The position numbers and the translations under genes were made by a program. Of a stretch of 64,000 nucleotides of DNA, positions 26,800 through 35,859 are shown in pieces (position 1 is the first letter of the stretch; each line of letters begins with the position of its first letter). The notes beneath the pieces are model-generated. The model did not search any database. It worked only from the letters and a program-made list of their open reading frames with translations, and was not told the origin of the DNA. The DNA is from Prolixibacteraceae bacterium (GTDB lineage Bacteria > Bacteroidota > Bacteroidia > Bacteroidales > Prolixibacteraceae), in contig JAQUIJ010000001.1 of the NCBI GenBank assembly GCA_028683385.1, positions 620,001 to 684,000 on the forward strand, given 5' to 3'.

Positions 26800-27111
26800 A
26801 TGACAAACAACGATATTCTGAAAAAACTAAGAGTTGCACTTAAGCTTCGTGACGAAGATATTATTGAAATTTTAAAATTGGTTGACTTTGAGGTTTCCAA
26901 AAGTGAACTTAGCGCGCTTTTTCGTGCTGAAGATCACCCGAACTACAAGGAATGTGGCGATCAATTGCTCCGGAATTTCCTGAACGGACTGATCATTTAC
27001 GAGCGTGGACCAATTGCAGAGACAAAAAAAACACTTCCGGAGAAAAAAGTTGAAAGACGGCAAAAGCCTGTAGTTATTATCAAGCGATCGAAAAGGCCAA
27101 GAATTGAATAA
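26800..27111 (+). CDS. DUF1456-family protein (YehS-like)
   Basis: A 103-residue protein from the ATG at 26800; the frame opens at a TTG 33 bases upstream. The pattern MTNNDILKKLRVALKLRDED...VSKSELSALFRAEDHPNYKECGDQLLRNFLNGLI is one complete DUF1456 domain pair. The function of the family is not known. The basic C-terminus (KPVVIIKRSKRPRIE) could bind nucleic acid, which is a guess. Confidence 0.88.
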   Translation: MTNNDILKKLRVALKLRDEDIIEILKLVDFEVSKSELSALFRAEDHPNYKECGDQLLRNFLNGLIIYERGPIAETKKTLPEKKVERRQKPVVIIKRSKRPRIE

Positions 27112-27121
27112 TTATTCCCTT

Positions 27122-27958
27122 CTAATTTCCCAGACCTGCGGGGATTTTCGGCTTCCCCGCTTCTAACCAGGCAGTGTAAATTAATCCCGCCAATGTTTTA
27201 GACGATTCTTCCAAAAGCTGGATTGTAAACGAACCTGATTCCATCCAAAGACTTTCATAATAACGATCACTGTATTGATCTCCAGCCTCAATATAAGCTT
27301 GATTATCAGCCTTTAACAATAAACTTACGTAGGAGTGATTGGCATACAGATAGCCGAAAATACTTGACTTAACACCATTTATTTTCTTACATGTGAAAGG
27401 CTTAAACTGAACCTTATCAATATTTCGGTCGATCATTGTTTCTTCGTAACGGCGATGGATTCCGGTTTGAGTACTCAACTGTCCGTCATAATTGGCTGTA
27501 ATGTGAAGCGGCATAAAACCATCGCCAACGTAATGCCCCAAATCGGCCGCAGTTAAAACGGCCTGATCCCAATTCTCCGATTTAAAGTTCTGAACCAATG
27601 CGTTGTAGGTTGAATCTGTGGTCCAAGGCAAAGTTCCTTCTTTTTTGATCTTCTCATTACCATACTTTAGGGTTGCCGTTTCAAAATCTTCTTCAATCCG
27701 ATGTGTGCGGTTGAAATCGTCGTAACTGTCGATATCAGTAAAATGCTTCACAAATTCAGTTTTGTCATCTTTCTTCCTGAAGTCGGCATCAGAACCGTGA
27801 TCGGCGAGTATAGGAGCCCAAACTTTCAATTGATTCAATTCCTTTGGAAAGAATTCGACGCATGATGAATTGATTTTGCGGTGAGCTTTTTCACCCCAAC
27901 TGCAAAGACAAACAAAAAGAGCAAAAAGAATTGAATATCGAACCAGAAATGAATTCAT
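27122..27958 (-). CDS. S1/P1 nuclease or zinc phospholipase C-family exported protein
   Basis: The signal peptide ends near residue 20 and the mature chain begins WGEKAHRKI, matching the family rule that the N-terminal tryptophan itself binds zinc, with H26 next. Other zinc ligands lie in ADHGSDADF, HFTDID, DLGHYVGDGFMPLH and GIHRRYEE. Members are zinc-dependent nucleases or phospholipases acting outside the cytoplasm. The 278-residue length is in the usual range. The choice between nuclease and phospholipase cannot be made by eye. Confidence 0.88.
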   Translation of the reverse strand: MNSFLVRYSILFALFVCLCSWGEKAHRKINSSCVEFFPKELNQLKVWAPILADHGSDADFRKKDDKTEFVKHFTDIDSYDDFNRTHRIEEDFETATLKYGNEKIKKEGTLPWTTDSTYNALVQNFKSENWDQAVLTAADLGHYVGDGFMPLHITANYDGQLSTQTGIHRRYEETMIDRNIDKVQFKPFTCKKINGVKSSIFGYLYANHSYVSLLLKADNQAYIEAGDQYSDRYYESLWMESGSFTIQLLEESSKTLAGLIYTAWLEAGKPKIPAGLGN

Positions 27959-28052
27959 AGAAAAATATATTGCGATTTAGGTATGAGAAAAATCAAAAAA
28001 TTCAAACAAAAAAGGCATTCAATTTCTTGAATACCTTTTCATCTTTTGGTTG

Positions 28053-28123
28053 AGGTCAGTGGCGGATTCGAACCGCCGTACACGGTTTTGCAGACCGCTG
28101 CCTAACCACTCGGCCAACCGACC
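28053..28123 (-). tRNA. tRNA-Cys (GCA)
   Basis: The minus strand folds into a full cloverleaf of 71 bases: acceptor arm GGTCGGT paired with ACTGACC (one G-U pair), D arm, anticodon loop CTGCAAA with anticodon GCA, and a TTCGAAT T-loop. The discriminator base is U73, as expected for cysteine tRNA. CCA is not encoded. Confidence 0.96.
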
Positions 28124-28152
28124 AATACCGGTTATTTCCCGTTTTGGGTGGG

Positions 28153-28184
28153 CAAAGATAACAAAAAAATCTTCCAACATACAA
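28153..28184 (-). promoter_or_regulatory. promoter of tRNA-Cys
   Basis: On the minus strand TATCTTTG (28160-28153) matches TAnnTTTG perfectly, with TTG 21 bases upstream (28184-28182). Start of transcription is expected about 20 bases before the tRNA. Confidence 0.65.
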
Positions 28185-28214
28185 GGAAAATTAAGCTTGA
28201 AGAAAAAAATACAC

Positions 28215-28640
28215 CTACTGAAGTTTGCTGTCGTAATCCATTCTTGCTTTCACAATTTCGTCCATACTGTTGGCAGCCCATTGTGCAAGTTCCATAATTT
28301 GCTGAAGCAATCCTTTCCCAAGCGGAGTTAATTCGTATTCAACGCGTGGCGGAACCTCGGCGTAAATCGTCCTGGTTATCAAACCATCCCGCTCAAGCGA
28401 TCGAAGGGTTACGGTCAACATCCGTTGAGAAATTCCTTCAATTTTACCCTTTAATTCGTTAAACCTAGTTTTACCCGAATTGCCCAAATTAAGAATGGCC
28501 AGTAACGACCATTTATCGCCAAACCGATCCATAATATCTCGAACCGGACAAAATTCGTGGTTCTCTTCTTTTACATGAAAAAATATTTCCAATTTTTTAT
28601 GAAGGTCAATCGCCTGATCTTCTGCAATAGTTACTTCCAT
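28215..28640 (-). CDS. HxlR-family transcriptional regulator
   Basis: A 141-residue winged-helix protein with the HxlR signature: CPVRDIMDRFGDKWSLLAILNL, then RFNELKGKIEGISQRMLTVTLRSLERDGLI and the wing PPRVEYELTPLGKGL. The cysteine at the start of the domain is the redox- or electrophile-sensing residue in several HxlR relatives. It is divergent from a nitroreductase gene, a common pairing, and an inverted repeat in the shared gap is a likely operator. Confidence 0.93.
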   Translation of the reverse strand: MEVTIAEDQAIDLHKKLEIFFHVKEENHEFCPVRDIMDRFGDKWSLLAILNLGNSGKTRFNELKGKIEGISQRMLTVTLRSLERDGLITRTIYAEVPPRVEYELTPLGKGLLQQIMELAQWAANSMDEIVKARMDYDSKLQ

Positions 28641-28667
28641 GTTCCCAAGGTTTAAAAAAATGCGCTA

Positions 28668-28698
28668 TTGTTTATTCAAAAGTTACTTTGTACTATTG
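28668..28698 (+). promoter_or_regulatory. putative promoter of the nitroreductase gene
   Basis: TTG at 28668-28670 and TACTATTG at 28691-28698 are separated by 20 bases; the -7 element differs from TAnnTTTG at one position. The operator-like inverted repeat overlaps it. Confidence 0.5.
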
Positions 28699-28719
28699 AG
28701 GCACTAAAAGTAACTATTG
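28677..28719. promoter_or_regulatory. putative HxlR operator, inverted repeat
   Basis: CAAAAGTTACTTT (28677-28689) and AAAGTAACTATTG (28707-28719) are inverted repeats matching at 12 of 13 positions, with a perfect 9-base core AGTTACTTT. The 17-base spacer places the half-sites about 2.5 to 3 turns apart. Overlap with the promoter would allow repression of the nitroreductase gene and self-control of the regulator. Confidence 0.6.
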
Positions 28720-28771
28720 TATTTTTAATAAGCAAATTTCGAATTTATAGATTCATTAAAACAATTATAAA

Positions 28772-29401
28772 ATGAGCACATTAAACAACTTGAAATGGCG
28801 TTATGCCACAAAAAGAATGAACGGGCAAAAAGTTCCGGCAGAAAAATTGGAGAATATTCTGGATGCCATACAACTGGCTCCATCATCAATGGGGATGCAA
28901 CCTTTCACCATTCTGGTTATTGAAGATCCTAAATTAAAGGCAAAAATAGCTCCGGCAATTTACAATCAACCTCAAATAACCGAAGGTTCACATGTCTTGG
29001 TTTTTGCTGCATGGAAGGACTACAGCAACGAAAAAGTTGACAAATACATTAACCACATTGCCTCGCTTCGTGGAATTCAGGTTGAGTCGCTCGATGGAAT
29101 GCGTAACATGGTCAGCGGCAGTATTGCCGGGAAGACTCCGGAACAGTTGTTGAACTGGAATATGCGTCAGGCGTACATCGCATTAGGATTTGGACTGGTT
29201 GCCGCAGCAAACGAACAAGTTGATGCGACTCCGATGGAAGGTTTCAACCCGGAAGCACTTGATACCGCGCTTGGTCTCGCTGAAAAAGGACTGCACAGTA
29301 CCGTAATTTTAACACTGGGCTATCGTGATGCAGAAAAAGATCACCTGAGCTCGGCCGCAAAAGTGAGAAGAAACAAAGAAGAATTGTTCATCAGGCTTTA
29401 A
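28772..29401 (+). CDS. NAD(P)H-dependent nitroreductase-family oxidoreductase
   Basis: The 209-residue protein has the FMN-binding features of NfsB-like nitroreductases: RYATKRMNG near the N-terminus, LAPSSMGMQPFTILV, and a C-terminal GLAEKGLHSTVILTLGYRDAEKD segment. It reduces nitro compounds or quinones with NAD(P)H. Regulation by the divergent HxlR gene is likely. A strong terminator follows. Confidence 0.92.
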   Translation: MSTLNNLKWRYATKRMNGQKVPAEKLENILDAIQLAPSSMGMQPFTILVIEDPKLKAKIAPAIYNQPQITEGSHVLVFAAWKDYSNEKVDKYINHIASLRGIQVESLDGMRNMVSGSIAGKTPEQLLNWNMRQAYIALGFGLVAAANEQVDATPMEGFNPEALDTALGLAEKGLHSTVILTLGYRDAEKDHLSSAAKVRRNKEELFIRL

Positions 29402-29431
29402 TTAAAAGGCTTTAGGCGGTTTAATTGTCTT

Positions 29432-29473
29432 AAAAGAATAAAAGCTACCGTTTCCGGCAGCTTTTATTCTTTT
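29432..29473. terminator. rho-independent terminator after the nitroreductase gene
   Basis: AAAAGAATAAAAGCT (29432-29446) and AGCTTTTATTCTTTT (29459-29473) form a perfect 15-base stem around a 12-base loop, with A and T runs on both sides, so it can act in both directions. Confidence 0.8.
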
Positions 29474-29477
29474 ATCT

Positions 29478-29744
29478 CTAGTGTTGTGTTAGCTTGGCTT
29501 TGTCAAGCACCAGTCGAGGCTGTATCAAAAGTCATTGACCCCCGTCATCCTGAACTTGTTTCAGGATCCTAAAACATTGTATATTAGATCCCGAAATAAA
29601 TTCGGGATGACCCGATCAGCGAGCATTTTGACTTTTGATACAACCTCCTCATGATATTAAGTGATGCCGAAACAAGCCTTCAACGTGAGCTCAGTCGAAC
29701 GTTCGGCATGACGATCTGTCATAAGCTCGTTAACACAACACTAG
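29478..29744. repeat. 267-base nested palindromic element with terminal inverted repeats
   Basis: The ends CTAGTGTTGTGTTA (29478-29491) and TAACACAACACTAG (29731-29744) are perfect 14-base inverted repeats. A second pair at 29516-29534 and 29629-29647 matches at 18 of 19 positions (GTATCAAAAGTCA core). Inside are small hairpins ATCCTGAA/TTCAGGAT and ATCCCGAA/TTCGGGAT, and to the right a GATGCCGAA...TTCGGCAT pair. It fills the gap between two genes and its right end contains the stop codon of the next gene. No open frame is present, so it is a non-autonomous element or composite of REP-like repeats. Confidence 0.7.
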
Positions 29745-30718
29745 TTGAGCGTTATTTTAGCCAGGAACCCGTTGTTGCCTATGACAAATCCTGAGCGAGA
29801 ATCAATAAATCTCATGTTAGTTAGTTGGCCTGTGGTATCTGTCAAGGTATAGTCTTTCACCCAGGTAATTCCGCCATCTACCGAATGATAAATCGCGTTG
29901 GATGTACGAAGTATTATTTTCGACTCATTCACAAAATAACAATCCGGATATTTTTCAGGTATTGAAGAACTAACTTTTGTCCAAGTCGTTCCGCCATCCG
30001 TTGTTTTCCACAATTCCTGATTGAAGTTAAAAACAAAGCCATTGTTTGCATCCAAAAAATGGAATGCCGTAATCTGACTCATCTTCATTTTCAGACTAGT
30101 CCAGGTTTCGCCGCCGTTGGTGGTTTTTACCATGTTGCCAACTGTGCTTCCATCGTAGGTTTTTCCGCCAGCGCAGAATCCAACAGTCGCATTCAAAAAC
30201 TGCAACCGATTGTAATTTAAGGCATAATACTCTTCATCGGCACCGGCATCAAATTTCAGAGTCCATGTTTTTCCTGAATCGGTTGATTTCATCACGCCAT
30301 CTTTCGCTATAAATCCGGTTGCAGGACTCGTAAAATATAAATCAAAAATACCAGAGCCCACATTCTCCAATCCGGCAGTTTCCCAGGTTGTACCACCATC
30401 TTTTGTATGATAAAGCTCATTTCTTGCAGTAAAAACATTCTTGTCATCAAGCGCCTGAATGCAATTCAAACTTGGCTTTATATCCGATTGAACCTTAGTC
30501 CAGGTCTTCCCGGTATCGGTTGTCTTTATTAAAGTTCCCATCGAGCCACAGATATAACCTACCTGACTGGTACCGAAAGAAATATCCGTAAATATTTCAG
30601 AACTCACTGTTGCAACAGGAGTAACGGTAATTGTTTGTAAAGTTGGCTCCTTCACCTCGTCATCGTTCTCGCAAGCCACCAAGCCGATCAGTAAAAGCAA
30701 ATAAAATAATCGTTTCAT
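29741..30718 (-). CDS. YCF48/BNR-repeat lipoprotein (beta-propeller)
   Basis: A lipobox ending at C16 (LIGLVAC) marks an exported lipoprotein of 325 residues. Six Asp-box repeats of the form S/T-x-D-x-G-x-T-W are visible, for example TTDTGKTW, TKDGGTTW, STDSGKTW, TTNGGETW, TTDGGTTW and SVDGGITW, spaced about 45-50 residues apart, so a six- or seven-bladed propeller is expected. YCF48 relatives help assemble photosystem II in phototrophs, which does not apply here; the function in this organism is unknown. The TAG stop lies inside the neighbouring palindromic element. Confidence 0.85.
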   Translation of the reverse strand: MKRLFYLLLLIGLVACENDDEVKEPTLQTITVTPVATVSSEIFTDISFGTSQVGYICGSMGTLIKTTDTGKTWTKVQSDIKPSLNCIQALDDKNVFTARNELYHTKDGGTTWETAGLENVGSGIFDLYFTSPATGFIAKDGVMKSTDSGKTWTLKFDAGADEEYYALNYNRLQFLNATVGFCAGGKTYDGSTVGNMVKTTNGGETWTSLKMKMSQITAFHFLDANNGFVFNFNQELWKTTDGGTTWTKVSSSIPEKYPDCYFVNESKIILRTSNAIYHSVDGGITWVKDYTLTDTTGQLTNMRFIDSRSGFVIGNNGFLAKITLN

Positions 30719-30917
30719 TTTCGTTTTCGTTTAAGATTTATTTTCATGGATAAAAATCTAAGATTTATTCTCTCCTGAAAAGGTTGCGTGGCTAATCTCA
30801 GAGAACCATCCTGTTGTAAAATATTCTTTAACCTTGAGTTTTCCCGATCTTTTTATAAATGTTATATTTACACTTTAAACGATAAACCTGAATTACACAA
30901 CTTATTTATTTCCACAC

Positions 30918-32297
30918 ATGAAAAACAGAACCAATCTATTTCTATTCGTCGTTGCAGCGTTTTTGATTGCATCTTGTGCCGGCAAACAAGCAAAACCAGT
31001 TACCGAAAATCAGGACAAACAGTTCTGGCAATACGCCAAAACCCCACCAATGGGTTGGAATAGCTGGGATTGCTACGGGCCAACCGTTACCGAGTCTGAA
31101 GTAAAAGCAAATGCCGACTATATGGCTGCAAACCTGAAACAACATGGTTGGGAATACATTGTGGTTGACATTCGCTGGTTTGTAGCAAACGACAAAGCGG
31201 GCGGCTACAATGAAAAGGATCCGGTTTACACTCTGGATGAATACGGTCGTCTATTGCCAGCCGTGGAAAAATTCCCTTCAGCAGCCGATGGCAAAGGATT
31301 TAAACCTTTAGCTGACTATGTTCATTCAAAAGGACTGAAATTTGGGATTCACCTGATGCGCGGAATTCCGGTTGAAGCGGTAAAGAAGAACCTACCGGTG
31401 ATGGGAACGAATGTAAAAGCTGCCGATATTTATTCCGATTCGCTTCAGTGTGGATGGCTTCACGATATGTACACTGTTGATACGCTGAAAACGGGCGCTC
31501 AGGAATACTACAATTCTATTTTCAACCTGTATGCCTCGTGGGGTGTCGACTATGTGAAAGTTGACGATTTGTCGAGGCCCTATCATCACGGCGAAATCTC
31601 GATGATTCGGAAAGCCATTGACCAAAGTGGCCGTCCGATGGTCTTCTCAACTTCGCCCGGCGCGACTCCGCTAAAATGGGCCAATCATGTGGTGAATCAC
31701 GCCAACATGTGGCGCATTTGCGACGACTTCTGGGACAACTGGAAAATGCTTGAACCTCAGTTTAAACGCTGTGCCGACTGGGCTCCTTACATTGGCGAAG
31801 GTCACTGGCCTGATGCCGACATGCTTCCTCTCGGGCACATTGCTTTACGCGCTGAACGTGGTACCGATCGCATGACAGGCTTTACCAAAACAGAGCAATA
31901 TACTCTGATGAATCTTTGGGCAATGTTCCGCTCGCCGCTGATGTTTGGCGGCGATTTGCCTACGAACGATGAGTTTACGCTTTCACTTTTGACGAACGAC
32001 GAAGTGTTGGCGGTAAATCAGAACAGTGCTAAAAACAAGCAGTTAAAAGCTGAAAATGGATTGATTGTCTGGACTGCAGACGTTCCCGGAACTGAAGATA
32101 AATACGTGGCCTTTTTTAACATCAACGACTCTGGGATTTCAGAAATTTCAGTAACTCTCGCTGAACTTGGTGCTACCGCGAATTACACTGTAAAAGACTT
32201 GTGGAGCAAGGAAGATAAAGGTTCAGTTGCTGATAAATTCACTGTTTCAGTTGAGCCACATGCCTCGGTTTTGGTAAGGTTTTCGAAAGTGAAATAG
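30918..32297 (+). CDS. GH27 alpha-galactosidase-like lipoprotein
   Basis: The signal peptide ends in a lipobox (IASC, C20). The catalytic domain opens with TPPMGWNSWDCYGP, includes YIVVDIRW, and carries the nucleophile at D216 in YVKVDDL; the acid/base is expected in RICDDFWDNW. A C-terminal beta-sandwich follows (459 residues total). GH27 removes alpha-galactose or alpha-N-acetylgalactosamine; the longer linker segment with GGYNEKDPVYTLDEYGRL is seen in Bacteroidota members. It stands alone, without a SusC/D pair. Confidence 0.92.
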   Translation: MKNRTNLFLFVVAAFLIASCAGKQAKPVTENQDKQFWQYAKTPPMGWNSWDCYGPTVTESEVKANADYMAANLKQHGWEYIVVDIRWFVANDKAGGYNEKDPVYTLDEYGRLLPAVEKFPSAADGKGFKPLADYVHSKGLKFGIHLMRGIPVEAVKKNLPVMGTNVKAADIYSDSLQCGWLHDMYTVDTLKTGAQEYYNSIFNLYASWGVDYVKVDDLSRPYHHGEISMIRKAIDQSGRPMVFSTSPGATPLKWANHVVNHANMWRICDDFWDNWKMLEPQFKRCADWAPYIGEGHWPDADMLPLGHIALRAERGTDRMTGFTKTEQYTLMNLWAMFRSPLMFGGDLPTNDEFTLSLLTNDEVLAVNQNSAKNKQLKAENGLIVWTADVPGTEDKYVAFFNINDSGISEISVTLAELGATANYTVKDLWSKEDKGSVADKFTVSVEPHASVLVRFSKVK

Positions 32298-32302
32298 ATT
32301 AT

Positions 32303-32341
32303 TTTAGTCAGGGCTTCACTTAAAGTGAAACCCTGACTAAA
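32303..32341. terminator. bidirectional terminator between GH27 and folB
   Basis: Arms 32303-32319 and 32325-32341 match at 16 of 17 positions (TTTAGTCAGGG...CCCTGACTAAA) around a five-base loop, with T and A runs outside. It serves both convergent genes. Confidence 0.85.
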
Positions 32342-32344
32342 AAC

Positions 32345-32695
32345 TTATCCTTCCATCGTCAGGCTTACTTTTTCGATCTGGCCACCCATCGGCGGGTTCA
32401 TTTTCGAAACTTTTACCGATACTTTTTGAGCCTCCGGAAATTCAGATTTAATCCGGTTGATGATCCGCTGACAAACATGCTCAAGCAAATCAGAAGGAAT
32501 TGCCATTTCTTCTTTCACTGCCAGATAAGCTTTCTGGTAATCGAGCGTGTCCTCTAATCGATCCGACTGTCCGGCTTTGCCTAAGTCTGCTTCAATTCTC
32601 ATGTTCACCAGAAATCGATTTCCAGCAACTTTTTCCACCTCGAAATGCCCATGAAAAGCATAAAACTCCATTCCTTCAATTTCAATCAGTGCCAT
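32345..32695 (-). CDS. folB: dihydroneopterin aldolase FolB
   Basis: The 116-residue protein matches FolB: IEIEGMEFYAFHGHFEVEK with the active-site glutamate, the LEDTLDYQKAYLAVKEEM segment and the final VSVKVSKMNPPMGG. It splits 7,8-dihydroneopterin to 6-hydroxymethyl-dihydropterin in folate synthesis. A short leader and a well-formed promoter lie just upstream. Confidence 0.94.
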   Translation of the reverse strand: MALIEIEGMEFYAFHGHFEVEKVAGNRFLVNMRIEADLGKAGQSDRLEDTLDYQKAYLAVKEEMAIPSDLLEHVCQRIINRIKSEFPEAQKVSVKVSKMNPPMGGQIEKVSLTMEG

Positions 32696-32714
32696 ATAAT
32701 CCGTTTTAGAAAAG

Positions 32715-32744
32715 CAAAATTAATTTTATTGTTCCGCAATTCAA
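32715..32744 (-). promoter_or_regulatory. promoter of folB
   Basis: On the minus strand TAATTTTG (32722-32715) fits TAnnTTTG and TTG (32744-32742) is exactly 19 bases upstream. Confidence 0.65.
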
Positions 32745-32784
32745 TTTTCAAACGCCTAAATATCTGATAGCTGAAATCATTTTA

Positions 32785-32792
32785 TACTTTTG
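32785..32792 (+). promoter_or_regulatory. -7 promoter element of glnS
   Basis: TACTTTTG fits the consensus TAnnTTTG, 43 bases before the ATG at 32836. No TTG is found at the usual upstream spacing. Confidence 0.55.
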
Positions 32793-32835
32793 CAGTTAAT
32801 GCCATTCAGAAAAAGAGATTTTAAAATTGAATAAA

Positions 32836-34533
32836 ATGAGCGAAAATGTGATTGAAAATGACAATGCGGTGAAATCGAATAATTTTATTCACCAAATTGT
32901 TGAAGAAGAGATTAGTGCCGGGAAAAACAGTGGTCGTGTCCATACCAGGTTTCCTCCGGAACCCAATGGATATCTGCACATTGGCCACGCTAAATCCATT
33001 TGCCTGAATTTTGGAACCGCTCAGAAATACAAAGGGTTAACCAACCTGCGTTTCGACGACACCAACCCTTCGAGAGAAGAAACCGAATATGTAGATTCCA
33101 TCATGGAAGATGTCCGTTGGTTAGGTTTCAACTGGGATGACCGACTATATTATGCCTCCGATTATTTCGACAGGCTTTTTGATTTTGCGGTTAAACTGAT
33201 CAAAGAAGGAAAAGCATACATCGACGATCAGGATGCTGAAACCATCAGCGCACAAAAAGGAACTCCAACCCGTCCGGGAACTGAAAGTCCGTTTAAAAGT
33301 CGCACTATAGAAGAAAACCTCGATTTGTTTATGCGCATGAAAGCCGGTGAATTCAACGAAGGCGACTGTGTTTTGCGTGCGAACATCGACATGGCTTCGC
33401 CAAACATGCACATGCGCGATCCGATTCTTTACCGGATTATGAAAGCGCCACATCACCGTACCGGCGACAAATGGTGCATTTACCCGATGTACGATTTTGC
33501 TCACGGACAATGCGATTACTGGGAAGGTATCACTCATTCAATTTGTACCCTCGAATTTGAAGTTCACCGTCCACTGTACGATTGGTTCGTCGATCAACTG
33601 AAAGATTCGGATTATCGTCCACGACAAATCGAATTTTCGCGATTGAACCTCAACTATACCGTAATGAGTAAACGTAAATTACTCGAACTGGTAAAAGACA
33701 ATCATGTAACCGGGTGGGACGACCCGCGCATGCCTACCATTTGTGGCTTGCGTCGCCGCGGTTATACTCCGGAATCGCTCCGGAATTTTGCCGAACGTAT
33801 TGGCGTTACCAAAACTGACGGAATTACTGATGTGGCACTTTTAGAATATTCTGTTCGTGAAGACCTGAATAAACGTGCACAGCGTGTAATGGGCGTTCTG
33901 AATCCGTTGAAAGTGGTAATTACCAACTGCCCTGAAGGAACTGTGGATCAAATGGAAGCTGTGAATAATCCGGAAGATGCCACAATGGGAACCCGCCTGG
34001 TGCCATTTACCCGCGAATTATACATCGAGCGCGACGACTTTATGGAAGAACCACCCAAGAAATTCTTCCGTCTTTCACCCGGAACTGAAGTTCGCCTGCG
34101 TTACGCTTATTTCATTACCTGTACCGATGTGATTAAAGATGCCAATGGCGAAATCACCGAAATACATTGTACTTACGATCCGGCTTCGCGCGGTGGAAAT
34201 TCGCCTGACGGACGCAAGGTGAAATCAACCATTCACTGGGTTTCAGCCACTGAAAATGTAGAGGCCGAAGTTCGCCTGTACGATCGTTTATTCTCAGACG
34301 AAGAACCCGATGGACACAAAGACATTGACTTCAAGGAATTCATGAATCACGATTCGTTGCAGATCCTGCCTAAATGCTACATCGAACCATTTGTGAAAGA
34401 TGCCAAGGTTTTGGATCACTTCCAGTTCGAACGTTTGGGTTATTTCAATATCGATCAGGATTCAACTTCTGAAAAGCTGGTTTTCAACCGTACTGTTCAG
34501 TTGAAAGATACTTGGGCAAAACAATGTAAATAG
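32836..34533 (+). CDS. glnS: glutaminyl-tRNA synthetase
   Basis: From the ATG at 32836 (the frame opens nine bases earlier at TTG) the class I synthetase has 565 residues. HIGH is at 48-51 in [12 protein letters not shown], and the KMSKS equivalent is VMSKRK at 276-281. The [12 protein letters not shown] and [20 protein letters not shown] segments separate GlnRS from GltX. The C-terminal anticodon-binding beta-barrels are present ([16 protein letters not shown] onward). Confidence 0.97.
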   Translation: MSENVIENDNAVKSNNFIHQIVEEEISAGKNSGRVHTRFPPEPNGYLHIGHAKSICLNFGTAQKYKGLTNLRFDDTNPSREETEYVDSIMEDVRWLGFNWDDRLYYASDYFDRLFDFAVKLIKEGKAYIDDQDAETISAQKGTPTRPGTESPFKSRTIEENLDLFMRMKAGEFNEGDCVLRANIDMASPNMHMRDPILYRIMKAPHHRTGDKWCIYPMYDFAHGQCDYWEGITHSICTLEFEVHRPLYDWFVDQLKDSDYRPRQIEFSRLNLNYTVMSKRKLLELVKDNHVTGWDDPRMPTICGLRRRGYTPESLRNFAERIGVTKTDGITDVALLEYSVREDLNKRAQRVMGVLNPLKVVITNCPEGTVDQMEAVNNPEDATMGTRLVPFTRELYIERDDFMEEPPKKFFRLSPGTEVRLRYAYFITCTDVIKDANGEITEIHCTYDPASRGGNSPDGRKVKSTIHWVSATENVEAEVRLYDRLFSDEEPDGHKDIDFKEFMNHDSLQILPKCYIEPFVKDAKVLDHFQFERLGYFNIDQDSTSEKLVFNRTVQLKDTWAKQCK

Positions 34534-34546
34534 AAAAGTAAGGTAG

Positions 34547-34576
34547 TCCGGAGACCGGAGACGGAAGACCGGAGCC
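34547..34576 (+). repeat. short degenerate tandem repeat after glnS
   Basis: Three or four copies of a GACCGGAGAC-like unit of about nine bases occur directly after the glnS stop. Simple repeats of this kind are seen in intergenic DNA of this phylum. Confidence 0.5.
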
Positions 34577-34587
34577 AAAAGACACAG

Positions 34588-34618
34588 AAAGGGTAGGATG
34601 CAAATTCTGCCCTTTTTT
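34588..34618 (+). terminator. rho-independent terminator of glnS
   Basis: AAAGGGTAG (34588-34596) pairs with CTGCCCTTT (34607-34615) with one G-U pair, followed by a T run. The remaining gap up to 34791 is AT-rich with no feature seen. Confidence 0.65.
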
Positions 34619-34791
34619 ATGACCAACAATTTCATTGATTTGGCCCCTGTTACAGCTCATCAATTTTAGATTCGGGTTTATAATCTCTCAATCTGTTAAT
34701 AATCAAGAGAGATACTTGATTCCCTTTTCCAATCAACCATTCTGATTCTCATCTGTTGTTAACAGTTGATTGAATTAAAATACTAAATGTC

Positions 34792-35811
34792 ATGGTACAA
34801 AAATCTATTCTCAAAATAAAACCACTCGGTTTCCCATGGGAAACCCTTGATCCATTTATTTTCTGTGTTCATCATCGCGACGAATATCCAAAAGGGAATG
34901 CCGAAATGGGTCCGGCGGCTTCGCTTAAAGATAGGAACATTGGTCAGGACTTTACGCTAAAAGACGGCTGGCGAATGTATCATGGTCAGAAAATTCCTGG
35001 TTTTCCGTATCACCCTCATCGTGGTTTTGAAACGGTTACAGTGGTAAAAGAAGGTCTGGTCGATCATACCGATTCGTTGGGTGCAGCAGGTCGTTTTGGT
35101 AAAGGCGATGTGCAGTGGATGACTGCCGGCAAAGGCGTGCAACATTCCGAGATGTTTCCGCTCATCCATCAGGATAAAGAAAACCCGATGGAACTTTTCC
35201 AGATTTGGCTGAACTTACCCAAGGCCAGCAAATTTGTTGAACCGTATTTTAAAATGTTATGGAAAGACAGCATTCCGGTTTTGAAACAAAGCGGTAAAAA
35301 TGGGAAATCTGTTGAAATAAACGTGATAGCCGGTTCAATTCAGAATACCAAGGCTCCTGCCCCAACCCCCGATTCCTGGGCGGCAAACCCGGATCACGAA
35401 GTCTCAATTTTAACCATTAAGCTTGAAGCGGGTGCTGAATGGATTTTTCCAAAAGCAAGTTTGGTCGCAAACCGAACACTCTATTTTTACAAAGGGAAAG
35501 GATTGCAAATCGAAGGCGAAATTATTCCGGAATATCATTCCGTTCAGGTGAACGCTGCCAACGAAATTAAACTTCATGCCGGAAATGAGGATTGTTTTTT
35601 GCTGATGTTGCAGGGGAAACCTATTAATGAGCCCGTTGTTCAATACGGACCTTTTGTCATGAATACAAAAGCAGAAATTCAGGAAGCATACCTGGATTAC
35701 CAGAAAACCCAGTTTGGTGGCTGGCCGTGGCCCAGGCAAGAACAAGTACACGATCGGAATAAAGGAAGATTTGCTTTATATGCCAATGGTACTGAAGAAT
35801 TAAAATCATAA
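34792..35811 (+). CDS. pirin-family protein
   Basis: A 339-residue bicupin with the pirin metal-binding signature PYHPHRGFETVTVVKEG and GDVQWMTAGKGVQHSE; the two histidines of HPHRG, a later histidine and a glutamate bind iron. Bacterial pirins can act as quercetin dioxygenases or regulators; no role is evident here. The next gene, cfa, starts 48 bases downstream on the same strand. Confidence 0.92.
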   Translation: MVQKSILKIKPLGFPWETLDPFIFCVHHRDEYPKGNAEMGPAASLKDRNIGQDFTLKDGWRMYHGQKIPGFPYHPHRGFETVTVVKEGLVDHTDSLGAAGRFGKGDVQWMTAGKGVQHSEMFPLIHQDKENPMELFQIWLNLPKASKFVEPYFKMLWKDSIPVLKQSGKNGKSVEINVIAGSIQNTKAPAPTPDSWAANPDHEVSILTIKLEAGAEWIFPKASLVANRTLYFYKGKGLQIEGEIIPEYHSVQVNAANEIKLHAGNEDCFLLMLQGKPINEPVVQYGPFVMNTKAEIQEAYLDYQKTQFGGWPWPRQEQVHDRNKGRFALYANGTEELKS

Positions 35812-35859
35812 ATCAAAGCTGGCCTCTATGCTGATTTTGATCTTAAATGTGACACTTTT

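Noticed and set aside
29741-30718. Photosystem assembly factor, as suggested by YCF48 similarity
   Set aside because: The organism shows no photosynthesis genes; only the beta-propeller fold can be supported.
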